A stretch of DNA of 64,000 nucleotides from Antarcticirhabdus aurantiaca (GTDB lineage: Bacteria; Pseudomonadota; Alphaproteobacteria; Rhizobiales; Rhizobiaceae). This document shows positions 1 to 7,393 of the stretch, in pieces. The notes under the pieces were generated by a model. The model was not told the origin of the DNA, ran no database searches, and saw nothing but the letters and a program-made list of their open reading frames with translations. Within the stretch, counting starts at the first letter, position 1. Each line of letters starts with the position of its first letter. The stretch is from assembly GCF_009765365.1 (NCBI RefSeq), contig NZ_VTOM01000005.1, positions 124,001 through 188,000 on the forward strand, given 5' to 3'. The position numbers and the translations under genes are program-made.

Positions 1-197
1 CCATCTTCGGCAATTCGCGCATCACCATGATGTTCGACCCGAAGTCCTACGAGCTCAAGCAGTGGACGATCCGCGACGCGCAGGGCAAGGACACGACGGT
101 GATGATCTACGACGTCCAGACCGGACGCGACATCGAGAACAGCGCCTTCGCGATTCCCTACACCGCCATCGCGCAGGGGCAGACCAACCGCCGCTGA
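1..197 (+). CDS. lolA: LolA-like outer-membrane lipoprotein carrier protein, C-terminal end (partial)
   Basis: The reading frame enters from the left edge (first full codon at base 3) and ends at TGA 195-197, so only the last 64 residues are visible. The fragment carries MMFDPKSYELKQWTIRDAQG followed by DTTVMIYD, which matches the C-terminal strands of alphaproteobacterial LolA proteins. LolA is the periplasmic chaperone that ferries lipoproteins from the LolCDE transporter to the outer membrane. The start, signal peptide and hydrophobic cavity lie outside the window. The assignment rests on recognising this C-terminal block only; a LolA-superfamily paralogue cannot be ruled out. Confidence 0.75.
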   Translation, partial: IFGNSRITMMFDPKSYELKQWTIRDAQGKDTTVMIYDVQTGRDIENSAFAIPYTAIAQGQTNRR

Positions 198-228
198 GGC
201 GCGGGGGGCGAGGAGGCCGCGCTTAGGC

Positions 229-1149
229 TCAGCCGCCCTCGTCCTCGTCGTCCGCCATCGAGGGCACAAAGAAGCCGAGGAGGTGCTTCAGCGTCTCCTC
301 GGGCGCCTCCTCCACCAGGAAGTGGCCGGCATCGACGGCGGCGCCCTCGACGCTGTCGCACCAGCGCCGCCAGATCGCCAGGGGATCGCCGCCCTTCGCC
401 ACGCCGTAATCGGCGCCCCAGATCACGAAGGTCGGCGCCTGGATCCGCCGGTGGGCGGCGCGGTCCTCCTCGTCGATCTCGCGGTCGATCGTCGCTCCCG
501 CGCGGTAGTCCTCGCAGGCGGCGTGGATATGGCCCTTCTGGCGAAAGGCTGCGCGATAGTCATCCAGCGCATCGTTGGAGAAGGCCGAAAGGTCCTTGCG
601 CTTCGTCCAGCTCCTCAGCGTGTGCTCGAGATAATAGACAGGGTCGGCCGCGATCAGCGTTTCGGGCAGCGGCTCGGGCTGGGCGAGGAAGGGCCAGTGA
701 TAGGACTTGATCGCCGCATTCGCGTCCATCGCGTCCCAGACCTCGACCGTCGGCAGGATGTCGAGGAGGGCGAGGCGTCCCACCCGCTCGGGATAGTCGA
801 GCGCCATGCGGTAGGCGACGCGCGCGCCGCGGTCGTGCCCGCAGGCATGGAAGACGCGATGGCCGAGATGGGACATGACGGCCACCATGTCGCGCGCCAT
901 GGCCCGCTTGGAATAGCTGGAATGATTGCGCTTCTCGCGGTCGCGCGGCGTGTCGGAGCGGCCGTAGCCGCGAAGGTCGGCGACCACCACGGTGAAGTGC
1001 CCGGCCAGCCGAACGGCGGCCTCGGCCCACATGGCGCCGGTCTGCGGATAGCCGTGGAGCAGCAGCAGCGGCGGCCCCGAGCCGGCGATGCGGCAGAAGA
1101 TCGCCGCGCCGTCGCCGTCGACGAACCGTTCCTCAAAGCCTTCGAACAT
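229..1149 (-). CDS. Alpha/beta hydrolase, haloacetate (fluoroacetate) dehalogenase-like
   Basis: A 306-residue alpha/beta hydrolase. The start at 1149 is chosen because a GGAGG ribosome site lies just upstream; longer readings of the frame have none. The nucleophile elbow is GHDRGAR with Asp106 as nucleophile in place of Ser. In fluoroacetate dehalogenases the two arginines of this motif (Arg107 and Arg110 here) bind the substrate carboxylate. Also present are HGYPQ (oxyanion hole, about residue 32), Asp130, His151-Trp152 in YHWPF, Tyr215 and the catalytic His276 in AGHFL. All are positions used for the halide pocket and catalysis in that family. The likely reaction is hydrolytic removal of halide from a haloacetate, but epoxide hydrolases share the fold and the Asp nucleophile, so the substrate is inferred. 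The gene stands alone, divergent from the DUF1003 gene. Confidence 0.8.
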   Translation of the reverse strand: MFEGFEERFVDGDGAAIFCRIAGSGPPLLLLHGYPQTGAMWAEAAVRLAGHFTVVVADLRGYGRSDTPRDREKRNHSSYSKRAMARDMVAVMSHLGHRVFHACGHDRGARVAYRMALDYPERVGRLALLDILPTVEVWDAMDANAAIKSYHWPFLAQPEPLPETLIAADPVYYLEHTLRSWTKRKDLSAFSNDALDDYRAAFRQKGHIHAACEDYRAGATIDREIDEEDRAAHRRIQAPTFVIWGADYGVAKGGDPLAIWRRWCDSVEGAAVDAGHFLVEEAPEETLKHLLGFFVPSMADDEDEGG

Positions 1150-1318
1150 TTCCGCGCCTCCGCTCGACCGTTGGCCAAACGATAGGCGTGACCGTGCCGG
1201 AGAAAAGCCCGAAACCGCGCGCCAAAGCACGCGGAGAGTGCAGCCCCGCGCACTTTGCCGGGAGGCGCGCTCGATCCGGCGCCGGCAGGACACTCCAACC
1301 AGGCGACGCGGACACGAC

Positions 1319-1870
1319 ATGGCGATCGACGAGGCCAAGGCCAAGGTGGTGCAGCGCTGGCTGGGCAGGAGCCCTCAGCGCCTGGCGCCCGCCGAGCAGC
1401 GGGTTCTGGAAAGCGCCCGCCAACACTCGACCATCGCCGCCGACACCAACATCCAGTTCGAGCGCGAGGCGAGCTTCGGCGACCGCGTCGCCGACCGGAT
1501 CGCTGCGGTCGGCGGCTCCTGGAGCTTCATCATCGGCTTCTTCATCTTCCTGGCCACCTGGGTCGCGGGCAACACCATGCTCCTGGCGCGGGACGCGCCC
1601 GACCCCTATCCCTTCATCTTCCTCAACCTCGTCCTCTCGATGATCGCGGCCTTCCAGGCGCCGATCATCATCATGTCGCAGAACCGCGCGTCCGACCGCG
1701 ACCGGCTCGAGGCGCGGCACGATTACGAGGTGAACCTCAAGTCGGAGATCGAGATCCTGGCGCTGCACGAGAAGCTCGACGCCCTGCGCGCGGCCGAGCT
1801 CGCCCGGATCGCCGGCCTCATGGAAGACGTCGCGGCGCGTCTGGAGCGGCTCGAAGCCCGGCGGCCCTAG
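1319..1870 (+). CDS. DUF1003 integral membrane protein
   Basis: A 183-residue protein with the DUF1003 core: FGDRVADRIAAVGGSWSFI, a first hydrophobic helix (about residues 66-86), then DPYPFIFLNLVLS, a second helix and QAPIIIMSQNR. The C-terminal third is charged and probably helical (DYEVNLKSEIEILALHEKLD), fitting a cytoplasmic coiled-coil tail. Two transmembrane segments are visible. The family is conserved in many proteobacteria, but I know of no established biochemical role. The last codon overlaps the convergent VOC gene: the four bases CTAG at 1867-1870 supply the stop codon of both genes. The frame stays open further upstream, but the family match begins only after ATG 1319. Confidence 0.85.
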   Translation: MAIDEAKAKVVQRWLGRSPQRLAPAEQRVLESARQHSTIAADTNIQFEREASFGDRVADRIAAVGGSWSFIIGFFIFLATWVAGNTMLLARDAPDPYPFIFLNLVLSMIAAFQAPIIIMSQNRASDRDRLEARHDYEVNLKSEIEILALHEKLDALRAAELARIAGLMEDVAARLERLEARRP

Positions 1871-2259
1871 CCGTCCGCCCGGTGGCAGACGGCCTCGACG
1901 CGGTTGCCGGCGGGGTCGAGGAGGAAGGCGGCGTAGTAGTGGGGATGGTAATGCGGCCGCAGGCCCGGCGCGCCGTCGTCCGTGCCGCCCGCGAAAAGGC
2001 CGGCGCGGTGGAAGGCGTCGACGGCCGCGCGGCTTCCGGCCTTGAAGCACCAGTGCCGCCCGACGACCATTCCCGCCGGACCGGGGCGGACCGACAGGTA
2101 GGCGCGCTCGGGATGGTCGGCGTCGGCGCGTTCCCCGTAGCCGAGCCAGTCCGGCTCGGCGCCGACCTTGGGGATGCCGAGGGCCGCCGTCACGGCGTCC
2201 CAGAAGCGCTCGGCGGCCGCCAAGTCCTTGCCGGCCGAGATCGAGACGTGGTCGAGCAC
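1867..2259 (-). CDS. VOC (glyoxalase/bleomycin-resistance) family protein
   Basis: About 130 residues with the paired beta-alpha-beta-beta-beta layout of the vicinal oxygen chelate fold. It begins LDHVSISAGKDLAAAERFW and ends with the family signature LLDPAGNRVEAVCH, whose Glu is a usual metal ligand. I chose the GTG at 2259 because family members start right at this strand. An in-frame ATG at 2304 would add 15 residues that look unrelated and overlap the end of the upstream lactate dehydrogenase gene. Substrates in this family range from methylglyoxal adducts to antibiotics, and nothing in the sequence decides between them. It probably shares a transcript with the upstream gene (13-base gap). 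Confidence 0.75.
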   Translation of the reverse strand: MLDHVSISAGKDLAAAERFWDAVTAALGIPKVGAEPDWLGYGERADADHPERAYLSVRPGPAGMVVGRHWCFKAGSRAAVDAFHRAGLFAGGTDDGAPGLRPHYHPHYYAAFLLDPAGNRVEAVCHRADG

Positions 2260-2272
2260 GGGGGGCGCCGCC

Positions 2273-3478
2273 TCACTCGGCCGCGGCGAGCGCGGCCTCG
2301 GCACGGTGCTCGGCGTGGCGCGCCGGCGAGGGGAGGGTGCCCGGCACCAGGATCTCGCGGCCGACGTTCCGGATGTCGCGATGGCCGCAGAGCGCCATGG
2401 TGACGTCGAGCTCCTTGCGGATGATGTCGAGGCACTTGGTGACGCCCGCCTCGCCGTCGGCGCCGAGGCCGTACAGGAAGGCGCGGCCGATCATGACCCC
2501 CTTGGCGCCCAGCGCCACGGCCTTGAGGACGTCCTGGCCGGAGCGCACGCCCCCGTCCATCAGGACCTCGATCCGGTTCCCCACCGCCGAGACGATGTCG
2601 GGAAGGGCCGAGATCGAGGACACCGCGCCGTCGAGCTGCCGGCCGCCATGGTTGGAGACGACGATCGAGTCCGCGCCGGTCTCGGCCGCCTTCTCAGCGT
2701 CCTCGGGGTCGAGGATGCCCTTGAGGATCAGCGTGCCGCCCCATTCGTCGCGGATGCGCTTGACGTCGTCCCAGGACAGCGCCGGGTCGAACTGCTCGGC
2801 CGTCCAGGAAGAAAGCGAGGACAGGTTGGAGACGCCCTTGGCGTGGCCGACGAGATTGCGGAAGGTGCGCCGCTGCGTGCCGAGCATGCCTAGGGACCAG
2901 CGCGGCCGGATCGCCATGTCGAGGATGTTCTTCACCGTCAGCTTCGGCGGGGCCGTCATGCCGTTGACGATGTCCTTGTGGCGCTGGCCGAGGATCTGGA
3001 GGTCGACGGTCAGCACCAGCGCCGAGCAGCCCGCCGCCTTGGCGCGGGCGATCAGCGAGGACGAGAACTCGCGGTCGCGCATGACGTAGAGCTGGAACCA
3101 GAAGGGCTTGGTCGCGTGCTCCGCCACGTCCTCGATCGAGCAGATCGACATGGTGGAAAGGCAGAAGGGCACCCCCGCCTTCTCGGCCGCGCGCGCGGCG
3201 AGGATCTCGCCGTCGGCGTGCTGCATGCCGGTGAGGCCGGTGGGCGCGAGGGCGACGGGCATCGAGGCCGGCTGGCCGGCGATCGTGGTGGCGAGGGTGC
3301 GGTCGCGCATGTCGACGGCGACGCGCTGGCGCAGCTTGATCGCGGCGAAGTCGGCCTGGTTGGCGCGATAGGTGCTCTCCGTCCAGGCGCCGGAGTCGGC
3401 GTAGTCGTAGAACATCTTCGGCACGCGCCGCTTGGCGATGACGCGCAAATCCTCGATCGTGGTGACGGGCCGGGCCAT
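2273..3478 (-). CDS. lldD: FMN-dependent L-lactate dehydrogenase / alpha-hydroxy-acid oxidase
   Basis: A 401-residue FMN-dependent alpha-hydroxy-acid dehydrogenase, close to the usual LldD length of about 380-400. The start at 3478 has AGGAGGAG a few bases upstream. Visible features are the TIM-barrel pattern, FMN-contacting LAPTG (residue 78), FQLYV, LTVD, Lys253 in LKGI, and the active-site block SNHGGRQLDGA with catalytic His277 and substrate-binding Arg280. DGGVRSGQDV and IGRAFLYG near the C-terminus hold the FMN phosphate. Known family members oxidise L-lactate to pyruvate and pass electrons to the respiratory chain from the inner face of the membrane. Glycolate- or mandelate-type enzymes share the scaffold, so the exact substrate is inferred from overall similarity. 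It lies 61 bases downstream of ampR on the same strand. Confidence 0.88.
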   Translation of the reverse strand: MARPVTTIEDLRVIAKRRVPKMFYDYADSGAWTESTYRANQADFAAIKLRQRVAVDMRDRTLATTIAGQPASMPVALAPTGLTGMQHADGEILAARAAEKAGVPFCLSTMSICSIEDVAEHATKPFWFQLYVMRDREFSSSLIARAKAAGCSALVLTVDLQILGQRHKDIVNGMTAPPKLTVKNILDMAIRPRWSLGMLGTQRRTFRNLVGHAKGVSNLSSLSSWTAEQFDPALSWDDVKRIRDEWGGTLILKGILDPEDAEKAAETGADSIVVSNHGGRQLDGAVSSISALPDIVSAVGNRIEVLMDGGVRSGQDVLKAVALGAKGVMIGRAFLYGLGADGEAGVTKCLDIIRKELDVTMALCGHRDIRNVGREILVPGTLPSPARHAEHRAEAALAAAE

Positions 3479-3539
3479 GGCGATGGGCTCTCCTCCTGGC
3501 CGCCGGCCGCAGTCTTCGGCGGCGCGGCGGAAGCCTTTC

Positions 3540-4463
3540 CTATAGCGGGGGTGCCGGGGAAAGCGAAGGCGCATCGGAACGGGGCGGGGCCGAGGTCCGG
3601 GCCTGCGACCGGATCCAGTCGCGGAAGGCGCGCATGGCCGGCGTCGGTTCGCGCGACTGGAGGCGCGCCAGCCAATAGCCGCCGAGAACCGTGGAGACCG
3701 CGAAGGGCCGTTCCACCGCGCCCGCGTCGAGCTGCCGGGCGAACATGGCGGGCGGCGCGAGCGCGACGCCCGCGCCCTGGAGCGCCGCTTCCATCATGGC
3801 GAGCGAGGAATCGAAGACGGGACCGCTGACGAGACGCGGCGGCGAAACGCCCGCCGCCGCGAACCAGCGCGGCCACTCGTCGCTGCGATAGGAGCGCAGG
3901 AGCGTTTCGCCGAGGAGATCGACCGGCTCGCCGAGGCGCGCCGCGATGCGCGGCAGGCAAAGCGGCGAGAGCGGCGCCTCGAAGAGCGCCTCGGCCTCGA
4001 TCCCGTGCCAGGCGCCGCCGCCGAAGCGCACGGCGAAGTCGAGCCCTTCCGCCGCCATGTCGACGCGGTTGTTGTTGGTGGACAGGCGCAGGTCCACGAA
4101 GGGGTGGTTCTCGGCGAAGTCGGGCAGGCGCGGCAGGAGCCAGCCGACCGCGAAGGTGCCGACCGCCCCGACCGCCAGGACCTCCCGCGGCCGGCCCGCG
4201 CCGAAGCGCTCCAGCGTGTCGGCCACCCGGTCGAAGGCCTCGCGCAGCACCGGCAGCAGCGCCTCGCCCTCCTCGGTGATCATGAGGCCGCGCGGCAGGC
4301 GCTTGAACAGCGCAACGCCGAGCCGCTCCTCCAGCCGCTTCACCTGGTGGCTGACGGCGGCCTGGGTGACGCAGAGCTCGATCGCCGCGCGGGTGAAGCT
4401 GAGGTGGCGCGCCGAGGCCTCGAAGGCGCGCAGCGCGGTGAGGGGCAGGTAGGGTCGGACCAT
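3540..4463 (-). CDS. ampR: AmpR-type LysR transcriptional regulator
   Basis: A 307-residue LysR regulator that reads strongly as AmpR. The N-terminus MVRPYLPLTALRAFEASARH with LSFTRAAIELCVTQAAVSHQ is the helix-turn-helix of AmpR proteins. GVVGTFAVGWLLPRL-like and RLSTNNNRVDMAAEGLDFAV stretches form the effector domain. In known systems AmpR binds the intergenic region next to a divergent beta-lactamase gene and switches from repressor to activator when anhydro-muropeptides accumulate during cell-wall damage. Here the divergent neighbour is a class A beta-lactamase 130 bases away, the expected arrangement. The C-terminal 20 residues are a Ser/Pro-rich extension. A start 39 bases further upstream is possible but would add unrelated residues and intrude on the regulatory gap. 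Confidence 0.9.
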   Translation of the reverse strand: MVRPYLPLTALRAFEASARHLSFTRAAIELCVTQAAVSHQVKRLEERLGVALFKRLPRGLMITEEGEALLPVLREAFDRVADTLERFGAGRPREVLAVGAVGTFAVGWLLPRLPDFAENHPFVDLRLSTNNNRVDMAAEGLDFAVRFGGGAWHGIEAEALFEAPLSPLCLPRIAARLGEPVDLLGETLLRSYRSDEWPRWFAAAGVSPPRLVSGPVFDSSLAMMEAALQGAGVALAPPAMFARQLDAGAVERPFAVSTVLGGYWLARLQSREPTPAMRAFRDWIRSQARTSAPPRSDAPSLSPAPPL

Positions 4464-4593
4464 GGATGCCCCGGGGCGGCTCGCTCGGGGCCCATGCCCC
4501 AATCCAATTCATGGCTCCCGGGAGATAAGCTCGTTTGTGGCGTCTTGGCGGCCGTCCTATCCCGAGAGGGTCCAATTTTCAGGAGACCTGACG
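4464..4593. promoter_or_regulatory. ampR-beta-lactamase divergent control region
   Basis: A 130-base gap separates the divergent starts of ampR and the beta-lactamase gene. It must hold both promoters and, by analogy with other AmpR systems, the AmpR site. The clearest symmetric element is CTCCCGGGAG at 4515-4524, a perfect 10-bp palindrome flanked by AT-richer sequence. Two copies of TCCAATT occur at 4503-4509 and around 4571-4577. The beta-lactamase ribosome site AGGAG starts near 4581. I could not match the enterobacterial AmpR box directly, so which of these elements binds AmpR is inference. Confidence 0.5.
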
Positions 4594-5481
4594 ATGCACC
4601 TGTCCCGACGCCGATTCTCCGTCATGCTCGCCGCGCTTCCCGCGGCCGCCTTGCTTCCGTCCAGGCTTCGTGCCGAGCCTCAACGCGACGCGCTCGCCGC
4701 CCAACTGTCCGAGATCGAAGCGGGTCTCGGCGCCAGGCTGGGCGTGTCGATCCTCGACACGGGCAGCGGCAAGCGCTGGGAGCACCGCGCGAGCGAGCGC
4801 TTTCCCCTCTGCTCGACCTTCAAGGCGCTGGGCGCCGCGGCGGTTCTCGCACGCGTCGACACGGGCGAGGAGAGCCTGGATCGCCGCGTCCGCTTCGCGG
4901 CGAGCGACCTCGTGACCTATTCGCCGGTGACCGAGACGCAGGCCGGCGGCGCGGGCATGACGATGGCCGAAATCTGCCACGCGGCGGTGACGCGCAGCGA
5001 CAACACGGCCGGGAACCTCATTCTGAAGAGCCTCGACGGGCCCGCCGGCTTCACCCGCTTCCTGCGCTCCATCGGGGACGCGCAGACGCGTCTCGACCGC
5101 TGGGAAACGGAGCTCAACGACGTGCCGCCGGGCGATCCGCGCGACACGACGACGCCCGCCGCCATGACGGACAGCCTCGCGCGCGTCGTCCTCGGCGACG
5201 TCCTGTCGCCGGCGTCCCGCGAAACCTTGAGCGGCTGGCTCGTCGCCAACACCACCGGCGACAAGCGGCTGCGCGCCGGCCTGCCGAAGAGCTGGCGCGT
5301 CGGCGACAAGACGGGAACGGGCGACCGGGGGGTCGCCAACGACGTCGCGGTGATCTGGCCGCCGACCGGCGCGCCGATCGTCGCGAGCGTCTACATCGCC
5401 GACACGACCGCGTCGCTCGACGCCCGCAACGCCGCCTTCGCCGAGATCGCGGCGGGTCTGACGGAGGCCCTGAAGGGCTGA
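4594..5481 (+). CDS. bla: Class A beta-lactamase with Tat-type signal
   Basis: A 295-residue serine beta-lactamase. All class A motifs are present: Ser74-Thr-Phe-Lys77 (Ambler S70-x-x-K73), Ser135-Asp-Asn137 (SDN130), Glu171 and Asn175 in ETELN (E166, N170), and Lys239-Thr-Gly (KTG234). The N-terminus has SRRRFSVML followed by a hydrophobic stretch and an Ala-rich cleavage zone, which suggests Tat export to the periplasm. It hydrolyses beta-lactam rings there. Cys73 sits at Ambler position 69, but position 238 is Gly, so the C69-C238 disulfide of class A carbapenemases is absent. ATG 4594 is supported by AGGAG upstream. The divergent ampR gene implies inducible expression. The exact substrate spectrum cannot be read from the sequence. 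Confidence 0.95.
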   Translation: MHLSRRRFSVMLAALPAAALLPSRLRAEPQRDALAAQLSEIEAGLGARLGVSILDTGSGKRWEHRASERFPLCSTFKALGAAAVLARVDTGEESLDRRVRFAASDLVTYSPVTETQAGGAGMTMAEICHAAVTRSDNTAGNLILKSLDGPAGFTRFLRSIGDAQTRLDRWETELNDVPPGDPRDTTTPAAMTDSLARVVLGDVLSPASRETLSGWLVANTTGDKRLRAGLPKSWRVGDKTGTGDRGVANDVAVIWPPTGAPIVASVYIADTTASLDARNAAFAEIAAGLTEALKG

Positions 5482-5504
5482 GGGCCGAAGGGCGGCCTCA
5501 GCCC
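5475..5504. terminator. Convergent hairpin between beta-lactamase and ftsY
   Basis: GGGCTGAGGGCC at 5475-5486 can pair with GGCCTCAGCCC at 5494-5504, giving an 11-bp GC-rich stem with one bulged G. The hairpin overlaps both stop codons (beta-lactamase TGA 5479-5481; ftsY stop at 5498-5500) and so could end both convergent transcripts. No clear T-run follows on either side, so it may act as a stabiliser rather than a strict intrinsic terminator. Confidence 0.55.
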
Positions 5505-7393
5505 GCCGGCGCGGGAGCCGTGCCGGCGATGGCTTCGGCGAAGTCGCTCGCGTCGAAGGGCTCGAGGTCGTCGATGCCCTCGCCGACGCCGACGAAGTAG
5601 ACCGGCAGGCGGTGCTTGGCGGCGATCGCCACGAGGATGCCGCCGCGCGCCGAGCCGTCGAGCTTGGTCATCACCAGGCCGTTGACGCCCGCGACGTTGC
5701 GGAAGATCTCGACCTGGCTGAGGGCGTTCTGACCCGTCGTCGCGTCGAGGGTCTGGAGCACCGTGTGGGGGGCGTCGGGCTCGCGCTTCTGGAGGACGCG
5801 CACGATCTTCTCGAGCTCCGCCATCAGCTCCGTGCGGTTCTGGAGGCGGCCGGCCGTGTCGATGATGAGGACGTCCGAGCCGTTCTCCACCGCCGCGTCG
5901 TAGGCCTCGAAGGCGAGGCCCGCCGCGTCCGCGCCGATGGCCTTGGCGATCACCGGCGAGTTGGTGCGCTCGCCCCAGATCTTCAGCTGCTCGATCGCGG
6001 CGGCGCGGAAGGTGTCGCCGGCGCAGAGCGTGACCTTGAGGCCGGCGCGGGTGAGCTTGGCCGTCAGCTTGCCGATGGTCGTCGTCTTGCCGGTGCCGTT
6101 GACGCCGACGACGAGGATGACGTGCGGGCGCTTCTCGAGGTCGAGTTCGAGGGGGACGGCGACCGGTTTCAGCGCCTTCTCGACCTCCTCGGACAGGATG
6201 CGGCGGACCTCGCTCGTCGCGATCTCGCGGCCGAAGCGGCCTTCGGACAAGCGGTCGGTGATGCGCATCGCGGTCTCGACGCCGAGATCGGCGCGGATCA
6301 GCACGTCCTCGAAGTCCTGGAGCGTGTCCTCGTCGAGGCGGCGCTTGGTGAAGACCGAGCCGATGGAGTCGCCGAGCGCCTGCGAGGAGCGGGCAAGGCC
6401 CCCGCGCAGCCGGTCGATCCAGCGCGCGGGCTGGGCCGGGGCGGCGGCGGGCGCGGCCTGATCGCGCAGGCGGAAGCCGGCGCCCTCGGGGATCGGCGCG
6501 GGCAGGGGCGTGCGGGCCACCGAGGGCGCGGCCGGCTCGTCCTCGTCAGGCGGCAGAGGCGCGTCGAGCCAGGAGAAGTCGGCTTCGCCGTCGCCGTCCT
6601 TGTCGTGGGCGGTGAACTCGGCCTCAAGCTCCGGCAGCGTCGCGTCCGGCTCGACCGGGCCGTCGGGGATCGCCTCCTCGATGGCGGCGTCGAGCGGCGT
6701 CTCGTCGGAGACCGGCGCGTCGATGACCGCCTCGACGTCCGGCGCGTCCTCGGGCGGCAGGGGGGTGTCGAGCCAGGAGAAGTCGGCGCTCTCGGCCTCT
6801 TCGGGCGGGAGCGGCAGTTCCTCGACCGGGAGCGCCGGCGCAGCCTCGGCAGGCTCGATGTCGACGAACTCGGCCGAGGCAGGCTCGGTTTCGGCGCGCG
6901 GTGCGGGCGGCTCCTCGGCGAGGGGAAGGGGCGTCGGGACCGGCTCGGGTTCGGGCCGATGATCGGCGTCCTGTTCCGCACGGAACTGATCCCGCGCCGG
7001 TTCGATCAGCGGTTCCGGCGTGGGCGCCGGTTCGACAGCCGCGAGGTCGGCGGCGACCGGGGTTGGGTCGGCATAGGGCGAGACGCGAACAGGCTCGGGT
7101 GCGGGTGCCGGTTCGACGCGTTCCTCGACGACCGGGGCGGCGGGGACGGGCGTCGCCTCGGCGATCGGCTCGGGCGGGGTCGGCGCGCTCGGCGGCGCGA
7201 CGTCCTCCGGGATCGGCTCGACCTGCGGCCGCTCCTCCGGCGCGAGGACCGGCTCCGGCGTCGGCGGCGGAGCAGGGGGCGCGACGTCCTCGATCGGCGG
7301 AGCGGGCGCGGGCGCGGGGGGCGGCGCCGCCACCGGCTCGGGCGGTCGCGCGAAGGAGAAGATGCGGCGGAAGAAGCCCTTGGACTCAGCCAT
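5498..7393 (-). CDS. ftsY: Signal recognition particle receptor FtsY
   Basis: A 631-residue SRP receptor, longer than E. coli FtsY (about 497) because of an extended N-terminal region. Residues 1-15 ([15 protein letters not shown]) form a basic amphipathic membrane-targeting stretch. Residues about 17-325 are Pro/Ala/Glu-rich and probably disordered. The NG GTPase domain fills about 326-631, with P-loop GVNGTGKTT (430-438), DTFRAAAIEQL, DTAGR and TKLDG. The protein docks the SRP-ribosome complex at the inner membrane for co-translational insertion. The linker contains the motif ADFSWLD-x-PLPP twice, at residues 203 and 271. The gene overlaps mtaB by 8 bases, as part of the dapF-mtaB-ftsY run common in Rhizobiales. 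Confidence 0.96.
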   Translation of the reverse strand: MAESKGFFRRIFSFARPPEPVAAPPPAPAPAPPIEDVAPPAPPPTPEPVLAPEERPQVEPIPEDVAPPSAPTPPEPIAEATPVPAAPVVEERVEPAPAPEPVRVSPYADPTPVAADLAAVEPAPTPEPLIEPARDQFRAEQDADHRPEPEPVPTPLPLAEEPPAPRAETEPASAEFVDIEPAEAAPALPVEELPLPPEEAESADFSWLDTPLPPEDAPDVEAVIDAPVSDETPLDAAIEEAIPDGPVEPDATLPELEAEFTAHDKDGDGEADFSWLDAPLPPDEDEPAAPSVARTPLPAPIPEGAGFRLRDQAAPAAAPAQPARWIDRLRGGLARSSQALGDSIGSVFTKRRLDEDTLQDFEDVLIRADLGVETAMRITDRLSEGRFGREIATSEVRRILSEEVEKALKPVAVPLELDLEKRPHVILVVGVNGTGKTTTIGKLTAKLTRAGLKVTLCAGDTFRAAAIEQLKIWGERTNSPVIAKAIGADAAGLAFEAYDAAVENGSDVLIIDTAGRLQNRTELMAELEKIVRVLQKREPDAPHTVLQTLDATTGQNALSQVEIFRNVAGVNGLVMTKLDGSARGGILVAIAAKHRLPVYFVGVGEGIDDLEPFDASDFAEAIAGTAPAPAG

